Shown: positions 44,914 to 53,798, numbered from the stretch's first letter. The stretch: 64,000 bases of DNA from an uncultured Clostridia bacterium (GCA_947628695.1 CANRAV010000010.1:1-64000), one strand, 5' to 3'. Numbers and translations are program-made. The notes: generated from the letters alone by a model not told the origin.

Positions 44914-46314
44914 ATGGCAAAAGTTAAAATAACAGAAACCGTTCTGCGCGATTCGCATCAGTCACTTGCGGCAACGCGCATGACGACAGAGCAGATGCTT
45001 CCCATCCTGCAGGCTCTCGACAACGTCGGGTATCACGCGCTGGAGGCCTGGGGCGGTGCTACGTTTGACGTATGCATGCGTTTTTTAAACGAGGACCCAT
45101 GGGAAAGACTTCGCATAATTCGCAAAAACGTTAAAAACACAAAGCTTCAGATGCTTTTCCGCGGTCAGAACATACTTGGATATCGGCATTATTCCGATGA
45201 CGTGGTGCAGTATTTTGTTCAGAAGTCTATAGCTAACGGCATAGATATAATCAGGGTTTTTGACGCATTGAACGACCCGCGCAATCTTAAAACCGCGATA
45301 AAGGCTACGAAGAAAGAGAAGGGTCACCTTCAGGCTGCCATAAGCTATACGACAAGCCCGGTCCACAATAACGAGTTTTTTGCGGACTTTTCCGTACAGC
45401 TTGCGGAAATGGGTGCGGATTCCATATGCATAAAGGACATGGCAGGGCTTTTGAAGCCGTATGACGCTTACGAGCTTGTTAAGGCGATAAAGGCGAAGTG
45501 CTCGCTTCCGCTTGAGATACACACGCACTACACCACCGGCCTTGCTTCCATGACGGTGCTTAAGGCTGTGGAGGCAGGTGCCGACATCATAGACACCGCT
45601 ATTTCTCCCTTCGCGATGGGCACTTCCCAGCCGCCTACGGAGCCGATAGTTGCCACCCTTGCGGGGACGGAGTACGACACCGGTCTTGACCTTGACAAGC
45701 TGAACGTCGTGTCTAAGTATTTTGCGCAGCTTAGGACAGAGTATTTGAACAGCGGGCTTATAGATCCGGCGGTTCTTAAGGTTGACGTTAACGCGCTGCG
45801 TTATCAGGTGCCCGGCGGCATGCTTTCAAACCTTGTTTCTCAGCTTAAACAGCTTGGCAGCTTTGACAAGCTGCAGGAGGTACTTGAAGAGGTTCCGCGC
45901 GTTAGGGCGGATGCCGGCTATCCTCCGCTTGTTACGCCGACCTCGCAGATCGTGGGCACTCAGGCAGTGCAGAACGTTTTGCAGGGTGAAAGGTACAAGC
46001 TTGTAACAGGTGAGTTTAAAGGCCTTGTAAAGGGCGAGTACGGCCGTACTCCCGCTCCGATAGATCCCAAATTCCAAAAGAAGATAATCGGCGACGAAAA
46101 GCCCGTTACTTCCCGTCCGGCAGACGCTTTGTCGCCGGAGCTGCCCTCTTTGAAAAAGGCTTGCGAAAAGTTCGCTATTCAGGACGAGGACGTGCTTTCC
46201 TACGCTCTTTTTGAGAAGGTTGCCGTTAAGTTCTTTGAGCAGCGCAAGAAGTACATGGCGGAAAAGGAAGCCGACGCCAACGCTTTGTTTGTGGCAAAGG
46301 TAGAGGAAGATTAG
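44914..46314 (+). CDS. OadA-like carboxyltransferase subunit (pyruvate/oxaloacetate type)
   Basis: This 466-aa protein begins VKITETVLRDSHQSLAATRM, the metal- and keto-acid-binding start of the pyruvate/oxaloacetate carboxyltransferase family. LFRGQNILGYRHY, the metal-binding IHTHYTTG and a conserved PASLA-type C-terminal domain follow. It stops at about residue 466 without a biotinyl domain. It would move a carboxyl group between oxaloacetate/pyruvate and biotin. The membrane beta subunit (OadB) is not in this window, so it could be a sodium-pumping decarboxylase with beta elsewhere, or a transcarboxylase or pyruvate carboxylase part. Confidence 0.88.
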   Translation: MAKVKITETVLRDSHQSLAATRMTTEQMLPILQALDNVGYHALEAWGGATFDVCMRFLNEDPWERLRIIRKNVKNTKLQMLFRGQNILGYRHYSDDVVQYFVQKSIANGIDIIRVFDALNDPRNLKTAIKATKKEKGHLQAAISYTTSPVHNNEFFADFSVQLAEMGADSICIKDMAGLLKPYDAYELVKAIKAKCSLPLEIHTHYTTGLASMTVLKAVEAGADIIDTAISPFAMGTSQPPTEPIVATLAGTEYDTGLDLDKLNVVSKYFAQLRTEYLNSGLIDPAVLKVDVNALRYQVPGGMLSNLVSQLKQLGSFDKLQEVLEEVPRVRADAGYPPLVTPTSQIVGTQAVQNVLQGERYKLVTGEFKGLVKGEYGRTPAPIDPKFQKKIIGDEKPVTSRPADALSPELPSLKKACEKFAIQDEDVLSYALFEKVAVKFFEQRKKYMAEKEADANALFVAKVEED

Positions 46315-46338
46315 TTCTTTTAAAAGATGATAAAAAGT

Positions 46339-46370
46339 TGCGGTGCAGTGCCCTTTGGCACTGCACCGCA
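46339..46370. terminator. Perfect 14-bp terminator hairpin
   Basis: TGCGGTGCAGTGCC (46339-46352) and GGCACTGCACCGCA (46357-46370) are exact complements with a CTTT loop. It lies between convergent genes and probably serves both. Confidence 0.85.
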
Positions 46371-46384
46371 CGTATTTATATGGT

Positions 46385-46993
46385 TTACTGATTGACGCTT
46401 TCCGTAGGTGCGTTCACGGCTGACGTCTTCTTTCCCAAAACATTTGTCATGTAAAGGATGGTCAGAATCGAGAGCACAAGAGCCCCGAGAGTAAGCAGAA
46501 CATATAGCCACCCGGATATTGATAAAAGTACCGAGCCCAACATTCCTATAGACGAATGAAGGAATGAATACGAGGAAATTAACCACAGCAGCGAAAAGAG
46601 AGAAAATACAGAAGACGGAAGTATGTAATAATATTTCCATTTTTTGCCAATAAACATCGGGAGAAGCAAAACAACCAATACTGCAAGGTGGAAAAGTATG
46701 AACATCACCTTTACAAAGACAGAGCCACCAAACATACCAATTGTTACACCGCTCCTATAGGTAAAAGGATTGAAAAGCAAAAAGATGAAGCTGAGGAAAA
46801 CCAAACCGAGGTTGACAAAGTAAAACACTGTGCTTTTGCCAAGCTCCGAAACAGCGGTTTTCATATTCGCCGATATGCCGGCAGTCGAAAACTGCTGGTT
46901 TACCGAATTGCCGCTTGAACCGGCCATTGTTCCGCAGGCAGAACAAAACTTCTCGTTTTCGCCTAACTCTTTACCGCATTTTGCACAAAACAT
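46385..46993 (-). CDS. Zinc-ribbon membrane protein
   Basis: This 202-aa protein begins MFCAKCGKELGENEKFCSAC, a zinc ribbon with two CxxC pairs. A linker follows, then four probable transmembrane helices, with a short polar tail. Many such small proteins occur in Firmicutes and none has a clear function. The start at 46993 follows GGGGG on the minus strand. An upstream in-frame ATG at 47035 adds 14 residues across that site, so I did not use it. Confidence 0.75.
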   Translation of the reverse strand: MFCAKCGKELGENEKFCSACGTMAGSSGNSVNQQFSTAGISANMKTAVSELGKSTVFYFVNLGLVFLSFIFLLFNPFTYRSGVTIGMFGGSVFVKVMFILFHLAVLVVLLLPMFIGKKWKYYYILPSSVFSLFSLLWLISSYSFLHSSIGMLGSVLLSISGWLYVLLTLGALVLSILTILYMTNVLGKKTSAVNAPTESVNQ

Positions 46994-47138
46994 AATCTTA
47001 CCCCCTAATATTAATTTTTTTGTGTGCTTATGCATGAATTTTGAAAATTCACATTTTCATTGTAGCACTTTGAAAGTGCATTTTCAAGTCATTTTGAATA
47101 AAATGTCACCAACTGTTAAGAAAAAATATAGAAAAATC

Positions 47139-47194
47139 TTGACATTGGCGCAAAAATGTCGTATAATAAATTGAAATTAAGACTTAATATCAAT
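47139..47194 (+). promoter_or_regulatory. Promoter and Fur-family operator of the zinc-uptake operon
   Basis: TTGACA (47139-47144) and TATAAT (47162-47167) are consensus elements 17 bp apart. Directly after the -10, positions 47170-47194 form a near-perfect palindrome. ATTGAAATTAAG and CTTAATATCAAT face each other around one A, with one mismatch. The core has the 7-1-7 form typical of Fur-family boxes and covers the start of transcription, so bound repressor would block initiation. Confidence 0.75.
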
Positions 47195-47210
47195 TTTAGA
47201 AGGTGCAGAT

Positions 47211-47618
47211 TTGACAAACGACCGTCAAAGATACAACACAAAACAGCAGTCGCTGATATACGAATTCTTTAAGAAAAGCTCCGGCGCACATTTTACGGCG
47301 GACGAGGTTTGCGACTCTTTAAAGCAAAGCGGCGTATCCCGCGCAACCGTATACAGGGCCGTCGAAAAGCTTACCGAGGAAGGCGTTCTGATAAAGTACA
47401 ACTTCGGAAAAGGACAAAGCGCCTGTTATGAGTTTTGCTCCGAAGAATCGGAAAACGACACCTTCCACTTTATCTGCACAAAGTGCAAGCGGCTTATGCA
47501 CCTCGATTGCAGTGCGCTTAGCGATCTGGAGGAGCATTTGAGCAAGGATCACGCCCTAAAAATCGACCGTTCTCTAACGGTTCTTTACGGCACGTGCGGG
47601 AGGTGCATGAAAGAATGA
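47211..47618 (+). CDS. zur: Fur-family metal repressor, probably Zur
   Basis: This 135-aa protein has an N-terminal winged helix (about 10-80, with GVSRATVYRAVEKLTEEGVL) and a C-terminal metal-binding and dimerisation domain. The structural zinc site is formed by CTKC (about 96-99) and CGRC (about 129-132). FHFIC precedes the first pair. The start is TTG at 47211 after AGAAGGTG. It is followed with overlap by the genes of a zinc-type ABC importer and preceded by a palindromic operator. This makes Zur the best guess over Fur, PerR or a manganese sensor. Confidence 0.85.
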   Translation: MTNDRQRYNTKQQSLIYEFFKKSSGAHFTADEVCDSLKQSGVSRATVYRAVEKLTEEGVLIKYNFGKGQSACYEFCSEESENDTFHFICTKCKRLMHLDCSALSDLEEHLSKDHALKIDRSLTVLYGTCGRCMKE

Positions 47619-48523
47619 AGCGTACAACTGCACTTATTTTTGCTTTACTGCTTACTCTTACAGTTGTTTCATGCAAATCGGAAGAAAGGACGGAGGAAGA
47701 GGGGCTTGTCGTTGTCGCATCCATTTTCCCGGAATACGACTTTGCAAGGGCGATTTTGGGGGAGAAGGGAAGTGCAAAGCTTTTGCTTAGCCCCGGGGCA
47801 GACAGCCACAGCTTTGAAATAAAACCGTCCGATATGAATTTGATAAACGGAAGCGACTTGTTCATATACACCGGCAGCAATATGGAAATTTGGGTAGACG
47901 GCATACTTCCGTCGATAGACAAAAGCGTTAAGGTCGTCGACATGTCCGCTGCCTCTGCCGACGTCACAGACGAACACGGTCACAGCGACCCGCACATTTG
48001 GACAAGTCCCGTCATCGCAAGAAAAATGCTTAGTATAATTTATGAAGCTATTTGCGAAATTGACAGCGAAAACTCGGAAATTTATAAAAGCAATTACGAG
48101 AAGTACGACGGGCTTCTTGTGTCTTTGGACGAGGAGTTCCGGGAAATTGCAGCCGACGCAGCAGATAAGACCCTCTATTTCAGCGGTGCATTTGCCTTTG
48201 CGCATTTCACGGAGGAATACGGCTTTTCGTATTGTGCGCCGTTCAACAGCTGCTCGGACGTTCAGCTCGAAAGCGTTGCGGCCGTAAACACACTGATAAC
48301 CAAAATGAAGGAAAGCGGTGCAAAGTACGTTTTTTATCAGGAGCTTTCAAACGACTCGATATTAAGCACCGTTACGGCAGAAACCGGCGCAGTCCCTCTG
48401 CAGCTTCACAGCGTCCACAACGTAAGCAGGGAGGACTTTAATAACGGCGTGACCTATGTTTCGCTTATGGAACAGAATGCCGAAAACTTAAGAAAGGCAC
48501 TTTGCGATGACGAAGCTTCTTGA
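47615..48523 (+). CDS. znuA: Zinc ABC transporter substrate-binding lipoprotein
   Basis: This 302-aa protein has a lipoprotein signal ending LTVVSC, so C20 is the likely lipid anchor. Cluster A-1 binding-protein features are present. VASIFPEYDFARAILG, GADSHSFEIKPSDM and HGHSDPHIWTSPVIA place three His in the expected metal positions. The His-rich loop is very short. Zinc is the likelier metal from the Zur context, although manganese cannot be excluded. The ATG overlaps the stop of the regulator gene by 4 nt. Confidence 0.88.
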   Translation: MKRTTALIFALLLTLTVVSCKSEERTEEEGLVVVASIFPEYDFARAILGEKGSAKLLLSPGADSHSFEIKPSDMNLINGSDLFIYTGSNMEIWVDGILPSIDKSVKVVDMSAASADVTDEHGHSDPHIWTSPVIARKMLSIIYEAICEIDSENSEIYKSNYEKYDGLLVSLDEEFREIAADAADKTLYFSGAFAFAHFTEEYGFSYCAPFNSCSDVQLESVAAVNTLITKMKESGAKYVFYQELSNDSILSTVTAETGAVPLQLHSVHNVSREDFNNGVTYVSLMEQNAENLRKALCDDEAS

Positions 48524-49226
48524 ATGTAAAAATTTATGTGTCACTATCGACGGAAGAACCATAATTGACGATATATCGTTTGATGTTGAAGAGAACGACT
48601 TTATCTGTATAGCGGGCGAGAACGGAACAGGGAAGACGACGCTTACAAACGCCATACTCGGCCTTGTGCCGATTTCCGGCGGAGACATAAGCTTTTACGG
48701 GATTTCAAAAAGCGATATCGGCTTTCTTCCGCAAAAGCTTAAGGTGGAAAACAACTTTCCGGCATCGGTTTACGAAATAATAATGTCCGGCTTTGTCGGC
48801 AAGTCGTTTTTAAGGCCCTTCTTTACTAAAAGCCAAAAGTGCAAAGCCGACGACTGCCTAAAGCTTTTAGCGATTGAAAAGCTAAAAAATCGTTCGTTTT
48901 TAGAGCTTTCCGGTGGGCAGCAGCAGCGGGTCTTGCTTGCGCGCGCAATATGCGCCGCAGAAAAGCTTGTTCTGCTTGACGAGCCCGTAACGGGGCTTGA
49001 CGCCGCCTCCGGTGCGGGATTTTACGAGCTTATAAAGCATTTGAATTCGCACCACGGTATAGCGGTTCTTATGGTATCACACGACATCGAACGCGCTGTC
49101 GGTTTTTGCAGCAAGGTTCTGCACCTTGGCTCCGGCAAGTATTTCTTCGGTAAGTCGGAGGATTACGTAAACACAGACTTTTTCCGCAATTATTTGAAAG
49201 CCGGGGCTGATAAAGATGAGCATTGA
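48507..49226 (+). CDS. znuC: Zinc ABC transporter ATPase
   Basis: This 239-aa ATPase has Walker A GENGTGKTT (about 34-42), the signature ELSGGQQQRVLLARA, and Walker B KLVLLDEPVTGLD. It belongs to the metal-chelate type paired with ZnuA/ZnuB. ATG at 48507 lies inside the end of znuA, and the gene overlaps znuB by 11 nt. Confidence 0.9.
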   Translation: MTKLLECKNLCVTIDGRTIIDDISFDVEENDFICIAGENGTGKTTLTNAILGLVPISGGDISFYGISKSDIGFLPQKLKVENNFPASVYEIIMSGFVGKSFLRPFFTKSQKCKADDCLKLLAIEKLKNRSFLELSGGQQQRVLLARAICAAEKLVLLDEPVTGLDAASGAGFYELIKHLNSHHGIAVLMVSHDIERAVGFCSKVLHLGSGKYFFGKSEDYVNTDFFRNYLKAGADKDEH

Positions 49227-50070
49227 AGACATAAAAGCGGTTTTTACAACGGAATATCTCAGAAATGCACTTATAGTAGGGCTTCTTATATCCGTCTGCA
49301 CGGCTATCCTCGGGGTGGAGCTTGTGCTTAAAAAGTTTTCCATGCTGGGTGACGGACTTTCGCACGTAAGCTTCGGCACATTGGCGGTGGCCGCAGCCTT
49401 CAATTTTGAAAGGCTGGAGCTTTCGCTTGTTGTAGTAGTTCTCGTTGCGTTCCTGCTGCTTCAGATAAAGCAGAACAGCAAAATAAACGGCGACGCCGCT
49501 GTTGCCATAGTTTCGGGCAGCTTTATGGCGCTTGGTATTTTCGCGTCCTCCTATTCGGGAGGAGCAAATACAGACTTTAACAGCTATATGTTTGGAAGCA
49601 TCTTTGCCATAAACAGGGGTAATTTTGCGATAAGCGTCGCAATGTGTGCGGTTGTAATTGCCGTGTATCTGCTTTTCTACAACAAAATATTTGCTGTTAC
49701 CTTTGACGAGAGCTTCTGCAAGGCCACCGGCGGAAAGTCAGGAGCTTATAATCTTATAATAGCGGTGCTGACAGCTGTGACTGTCGTTATAGGAATGCGG
49801 CTTATCGGCACCTTGCTTATAGCAAGCCTTACGGTGTTTCCCGTTGTTTCGTCTTACCGGCTTGCAAAGAACTTCAAAAGCTGCGTTCTGTACTCTGCAA
49901 TTATTTCCGTTGCGGCGTTCCTCGCCGGCTTTGCGCTGTCGCTAAGCTTTGAAAAAATGCCCCTTAGCACAGGAGTTATCTTTTCTAATCTGTTTATTAT
50001 GCTTTTGTGCGGAGCAGCCGTAAAAATAAAAAACGCCTGCCTAAGCAGGCGCAGAACTGTAAAAAAATAA
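49216..50070 (+). CDS. znuB: Zinc ABC transporter permease
   Basis: This 284-aa protein has about eight transmembrane helices. It shows the ABC-3 family order, starting with FTTEYLRNALIVGLLI. GVELVLKKFSMLGDGLSHVS and the later TVVIGMRLIGTLLIASLTVF also match. It forms the membrane channel for ZnuA/ZnuC. The last codons contain a small hairpin (GCCTGC-CTAA-GCAGGC, 50035-50050). The basic C-terminus SRRRTVKK is cytoplasmic. Confidence 0.9.
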   Translation: MSIEDIKAVFTTEYLRNALIVGLLISVCTAILGVELVLKKFSMLGDGLSHVSFGTLAVAAAFNFERLELSLVVVVLVAFLLLQIKQNSKINGDAAVAIVSGSFMALGIFASSYSGGANTDFNSYMFGSIFAINRGNFAISVAMCAVVIAVYLLFYNKIFAVTFDESFCKATGGKSGAYNLIIAVLTAVTVVIGMRLIGTLLIASLTVFPVVSSYRLAKNFKSCVLYSAIISVAAFLAGFALSLSFEKMPLSTGVIFSNLFIMLLCGAAVKIKNACLSRRRTVKK

Positions 50071-50083
50071 ATACTTTCCGGTG

Positions 50084-50140
50084 GGGAAACCCGGCGTGAC
50101 GAAAAACTGCGGCAAAAATCGCTCCCGGGCTTCCCTTCAT
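50084..50140 (+). terminator. Large imperfect stem-loop after the zinc operon
   Basis: GGGAAACCCGG (50084-50094) pairs with CCGGGCTTCCC (50125-50135) with one mismatch across a 30-nt loop, followed by TTCATTTTTC. It is likely the operon terminator. I considered a riboswitch but recognise no class. The remaining sequence to 50340 shows nothing clear. Confidence 0.4.
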
Positions 50141-50340
50141 TTTTCAACATCCTATTATACAAAATGCAAATTTTGTTCAATTGAGTGGGGGGAGAATGAA
50201 AGGATTTTTAAGGATGGGTGGCGCGAAGACCGTATGATAGATTGGAAAGCCATATGGGTCAATGTGGGCTAAAACGGCTTAAAATCAAGGATTTTTGATG
50301 CTTTTATAAATAAGGTTTTAGAGCTTTTTAATTATTGGAA

Positions 50341-51036
50341 TTATGGAAGTACTATAGATCCGCCGTAATCGTACAGCGGATCGCTGCACAGGCTTTTTAC
50401 TTTTTTGTTATGCTTTTCACAAAAGCTTTGGATCTCGGCAAAGCTTTCGTGCGCTTCGATTTTTCCCGTGAAATACACCGTATCGTTTGTCGTAAATGCG
50501 CATCCACCTATAAAGCCGTTTTTATAGCCGTTAAGCCTGACGCCGTCGTTTGAAACAAGCAGCACGTCGTGCCCGTTTTCCGAAAGCGCCTTCGCAATAC
50601 CTTTGTCCGATGTTATAAAAGCTTCGCTGTTCAGCTTTACGGTGCTGCATGCGGCATAGCCCTGATTTACAGTTACTCTTTTAAGTCCAAGCTCTTCACA
50701 GCTTTTTGTTATTTCTTCAGCAGTATAGCGGCCAGATATTAAGCAATATTTCGTATAAAAACAGTTAAAAACACAGTCAAACGGATATTTTGCACCCTGA
50801 TGCGTCTTTGACACTATGCACTCGCAAAATGTTTCTAAATTGTGAACAGGTTCTAAAGAAGGGGACAGGAGCAGCTTATTGTTTGGCAGCAAAAAGTACA
50901 GCATATCGGGGTGATATGCTGTTTCATCACAAATTACGGAAGATCTGCCTGCGTTTATAAGCTCAAAGCCTTCGCAAGCAAGAGGGTGCCTTATATTTTC
51001 TGGCAGCAGCGACGACACAATAAGTCTTGTTTTCAT
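50341..51036 (-). CDS. DUF6873-like protein (possible GME fold)
   Basis: This is a 231-aa soluble protein without signal or membrane segments. NQGYAACSTVKLNSEAFITS and GFIGGCAFTTNDTVYFTG resemble clostridial proteins described as DUF6873, predicted to share the guanidine-modifying-enzyme fold. Cys residues occur in the positions where that fold often has its nucleophile, but I cannot show activity. The start overlaps the radA stop by 4 nt, so it is co-transcribed with radA. Confidence 0.6.
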   Translation of the reverse strand: MKTRLIVSSLLPENIRHPLACEGFELINAGRSSVICDETAYHPDMLYFLLPNNKLLLSPSLEPVHNLETFCECIVSKTHQGAKYPFDCVFNCFYTKYCLISGRYTAEEITKSCEELGLKRVTVNQGYAACSTVKLNSEAFITSDKGIAKALSENGHDVLLVSNDGVRLNGYKNGFIGGCAFTTNDTVYFTGKIEAHESFAEIQSFCEKHNKKVKSLCSDPLYDYGGSIVLP

Positions 51037-52406
51037 AGCCCCAACAGGCCTTTAAGGTCGTAAACGCCTCTTATCGGCACTATCTCGACGCCGCTGTACT
51101 TCTTTTTCAGCGTTTTTGCGGAGTGTGCAGGTATGGCAATGGTTTTAAAACCAAGGCGTATAGCCTCGTTAATTCTAAGCTCCATTCCGGTGACAGAGCG
51201 GCATTCTCCGGCAAGCCCGATTTCGCCGAAAGCTATAAGATCCTCCGGAATCGGCGTGTCCTTTAGCGAAGAAATAAGCGCAAGCGCCGTCGGCATATCG
51301 CTTGCCGTTTCGTAAAGTTGCAGCCCGCCTGTGACATTTAAATAAACCTCTAATGAGGAAAACTTCAAGCCCAGCCGTTTCTCAAGCACTGCCAAAAGCA
51401 AGGCAGAGCGGTTGTAGTCTATGCCTGACGCCATCCTTCGCGGTGACGGCGTAGGCGAGCTGTTTACAAGCGCCTGAATCTCAGCTATAATAGGCCGCGT
51501 GCCTTCCATAACACAAACAGCGCAAGAGCCTGAAACGCCGTGCGGGCGCTGGGAAAGAAGCGCTTCCGACGGATTTGCTACCTCTGTAAGACCGTCGTCC
51601 CCCATTTCGAAGACACCTATCTCGTTTGTAGAGCCGAAACGGTTTTTTGCAGCCCTGATTATCCTGTAAAGGTGCTGCTTGTTTCCTTCAAAATATAAAA
51701 CCGAATCCACCATGTGCTCCAAAACCTTAGGTCCTGCAATGGCGCCGTCCTTGTTGACGTGCCCAACGATAATAACGGCAGTTCCCAAGGTTTTTGCTAT
51801 GCTTATAAGACACATGGCGCTTTGCTTTACCTGAGTTACAGTACCGGGCATTGACGCAAGGTTGTCGTCGTACATAGTCTGGATAGAGTCTATAATCACA
51901 ACCTTCGGTTTTATGGCCTCTATCTCGGTTGTGATATTGTTTATATTCGTTTCGCAAAGTATGGAAAGGCTCTCCGTAGTTACGCCAAGCCTTTCGGCGC
52001 GGTGCTTGATCTGCGGTGCGCTTTCCTCGCCGGAAACGTAAAGTATATCCGTACCCTCCGCAATAGAGCTGCATATCTGCAAAAGCAAAGTCGACTTCCC
52101 TATCCCGGGCTCGCCCGAAAGCAGAACAACGCTTCCCTCGACTATGCCTCCGCCAAGCACGCGGTCAAATTCGCCTATTCCCGTGGAAAACCTAAAACAA
52201 TCGGTGTAGGTTATATCCTTTATTTTCATCGATTTGGAGGCAGAATTTAACGCCGTACGGGTGACCTTCCTTGCAGCGCCTTTTGGCTTTTCCGCGGACT
52301 CTACTTCCCTTTCTTCAAGCGTGTTCCACTCCCCGCAAAGAGGGCATCTTCCCATCCATTTCGACGTGGTGTATTCACAGTTAGTGCAAATGTACTGTGT
52401 CTTCAT
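51033..52406 (-). CDS. radA: DNA repair protein RadA
   Basis: This 457-aa protein begins with a four-Cys zinc finger (CTNCEYTTSKWMGRCPLCGEW region). The RecA-like ATPase has Walker A GEPGIGKST and the RadA-specific motif AAKNRFGSTNEIGVF. A C-terminal Lon-protease-like domain without a protease role begins near PRRMASGIDYNR. RadA drives branch migration in recombination. It lies 3 nt after cwlD on the same strand. Confidence 0.95.
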   Translation of the reverse strand: MKTQYICTNCEYTTSKWMGRCPLCGEWNTLEEREVESAEKPKGAARKVTRTALNSASKSMKIKDITYTDCFRFSTGIGEFDRVLGGGIVEGSVVLLSGEPGIGKSTLLLQICSSIAEGTDILYVSGEESAPQIKHRAERLGVTTESLSILCETNINNITTEIEAIKPKVVIIDSIQTMYDDNLASMPGTVTQVKQSAMCLISIAKTLGTAVIIVGHVNKDGAIAGPKVLEHMVDSVLYFEGNKQHLYRIIRAAKNRFGSTNEIGVFEMGDDGLTEVANPSEALLSQRPHGVSGSCAVCVMEGTRPIIAEIQALVNSSPTPSPRRMASGIDYNRSALLLAVLEKRLGLKFSSLEVYLNVTGGLQLYETASDMPTALALISSLKDTPIPEDLIAFGEIGLAGECRSVTGMELRINEAIRLGFKTIAIPAHSAKTLKKKYSGVEIVPIRGVYDLKGLLGL

Positions 52407-52409
52407 CTT

Positions 52410-53159
52410 TTACCTCTCCCGTATGTATTTCATTATCCCGCAGTAAATTGCAAAGGCAAGCTTGTTTTGATAATCCTCAGACGACAAAAGACGGCTTTCC
52501 TCCGGGTTGGAAAGAAAACCGCACTCCACCAAAACCGCAGTTTTCTTTGTGTTTTCAAGGATGTATATAGTCTTTCCGTCCGGTTTTACAGAGCGCTTAT
52601 TTGAAGGGTCCAAGAGCTTTGCATACTCTTGTATATACCCCGCAAGAATACCGGCGTCGTCAGAGGCGGAAGCGTAAAAGGTTTGAAGCCCCTTTGCAGA
52701 CGGCGACTGAAATTTGTTCATATGTATGCTTACAAAAACGCAGTTTTCAGTGGAGTTAAGTATCCTAAGCCGCTCGTTCAGGTCGGCTGCCTTGCGGCCG
52801 TTTGCGGCGTCTTCCTGCCCGAGAAGCGTGTCGTCAGTCCTTGTAAGAACAACCTCTGCGTCCGATAACGCCAAAAAGCACTGAAGCTTTTTTGCAAGCT
52901 TTAGATTAAGGTCCTTCTCCACCAGGCCGTTTGCTATGGCGCCGGGGTCTACGCCGCCGTGCCCTGCATCCACTATGACCGTAACCCGCGGCACGGAAGC
53001 GGAAGCGACGGCCTTATCCCTGTGTCCGGTCTTGCTGTAGCCAAACGAGGCGGCAAGAGAAGCAAAGCCGAAATAGCTGACAAGCACTATAAAGATTATT
53101 ATAAGCACCACGGAAGTATAGGCAATTTTTTTATATTTCACAAAATACACCGCCGTCAT
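52410..53159 (-). CDS. cwlD: N-acetylmuramoyl-L-alanine amidase, CwlD-like
   Basis: This 249-aa protein has a basic N-terminus, one membrane anchor (about 15-36) and an Amidase_3 domain. The zinc ligands are seen in VDAGHGGVDPGA, the Glu of GLVEKDLNLK and the His of VSIHMNKF. The catalytic Glu is in LVECGFLSNPEE. Size and architecture match CwlD, which helps make muramic lactam in spore cortex. The start is uncertain. ATG 53159 gives a normal anchor but lacks a Shine-Dalgarno site and lies in a hairpin. In-frame GTG 53225 would overlap the upstream gene. Confidence 0.82.
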   Translation of the reverse strand: MTAVYFVKYKKIAYTSVVLIIIFIVLVSYFGFASLAASFGYSKTGHRDKAVASASVPRVTVIVDAGHGGVDPGAIANGLVEKDLNLKLAKKLQCFLALSDAEVVLTRTDDTLLGQEDAANGRKAADLNERLRILNSTENCVFVSIHMNKFQSPSAKGLQTFYASASDDAGILAGYIQEYAKLLDPSNKRSVKPDGKTIYILENTKKTAVLVECGFLSNPEESRLLSSEDYQNKLAFAIYCGIMKYIRER

Positions 53160-53183
53160 TTTTTTAAAATCATATGACGGCGG
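53150..53183. promoter_or_regulatory. Inverted repeat covering the probable cwlD start codon
   Basis: CCGCCGTCAT (53150-53159) and ATGACGGCGG (53174-53183) are exact complements around 14 nt. On the minus strand the second arm contains the ATG chosen as the cwlD start. The hairpin could hide this start or act as an attenuator between the upstream genes and cwlD. Confidence 0.5.
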
Positions 53184-53196
53184 CGCAGAAAAAATG

Positions 53197-53796
53197 CTAT
53201 TTCCTTTTTTTGACCGAGGGGTCACCCGTGGTTGGCTTCATGCCAAAGAATGTCTTTATCTGCACGTCTTCCGTACCGAGATAATAGCCAAGAAAATACG
53301 CAAAAACTGCGGGAATAAAGTACAAAAGGAAGAAAAGCGGATACGCCTTCGGCATAGCACCCGCAAGCATCCAGGAAAAACCAAGGTACATGCCGTTGCA
53401 GACGAAGAGCGAAATAGTGGTAAAAACGGTAAGTGCACCGTCAACGGCACTAACGCCGGCAAGCGATATAAGCGTTAAAACCACAGACGGTATCACAAAC
53501 AGCATTGACGGGATGTAGGCAAAAAGCGCAACGGCCGCACCGTGAAACGGCCGCTTTTTAAGCCTTCCGTTTAAAATCCTGTTGCGATCCCTTGCACCCT
53601 CTTCCCAAGCGCCGTCATAAAGCAAGGCACAGAAGAAAAGAGCCGCGCAAACCGTTGCTATGATCATAGCCGTTTGGCTCATGGACGTGGAAATAATGAC
53701 CATAAAGCCGAACAGGCCGATGGCGATTTGATTCAGCAGAAACTTGTGAATAAGCTTCATGTTGTCAAGGTAGAAGTTTTTAAGCTTGTTAAACAT
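53197..53796 (-). CDS. Membrane protein of unknown function
   Basis: This is a 199-aa protein with about five transmembrane helices, a basic loop between helices 2 and 3 (DRNRILNGRLKKRP) and a basic tail. I recognise no family. ATG at 53796 was chosen because GGAG lies 8 nt ahead of it, while the in-frame TTG at 53802 is too close. It begins at the end of the zincin gene, so translation is probably coupled. Confidence 0.55.
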   Translation of the reverse strand: MFNKLKNFYLDNMKLIHKFLLNQIAIGLFGFMVIISTSMSQTAMIIATVCAALFFCALLYDGAWEEGARDRNRILNGRLKKRPFHGAAVALFAYIPSMLFVIPSVVLTLISLAGVSAVDGALTVFTTISLFVCNGMYLGFSWMLAGAMPKAYPLFFLLYFIPAVFAYFLGYYLGTEDVQIKTFFGMKPTTGDPSVKKRK

Positions 53797-53798
53797 TT

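Noticed and set aside
50071..50200. Riboswitch-like structure after the zinc operon
   Set aside because: The stem-loop lies downstream of znuB with no plus-strand gene after it and matches no class I know, so a terminator is the simpler reading.
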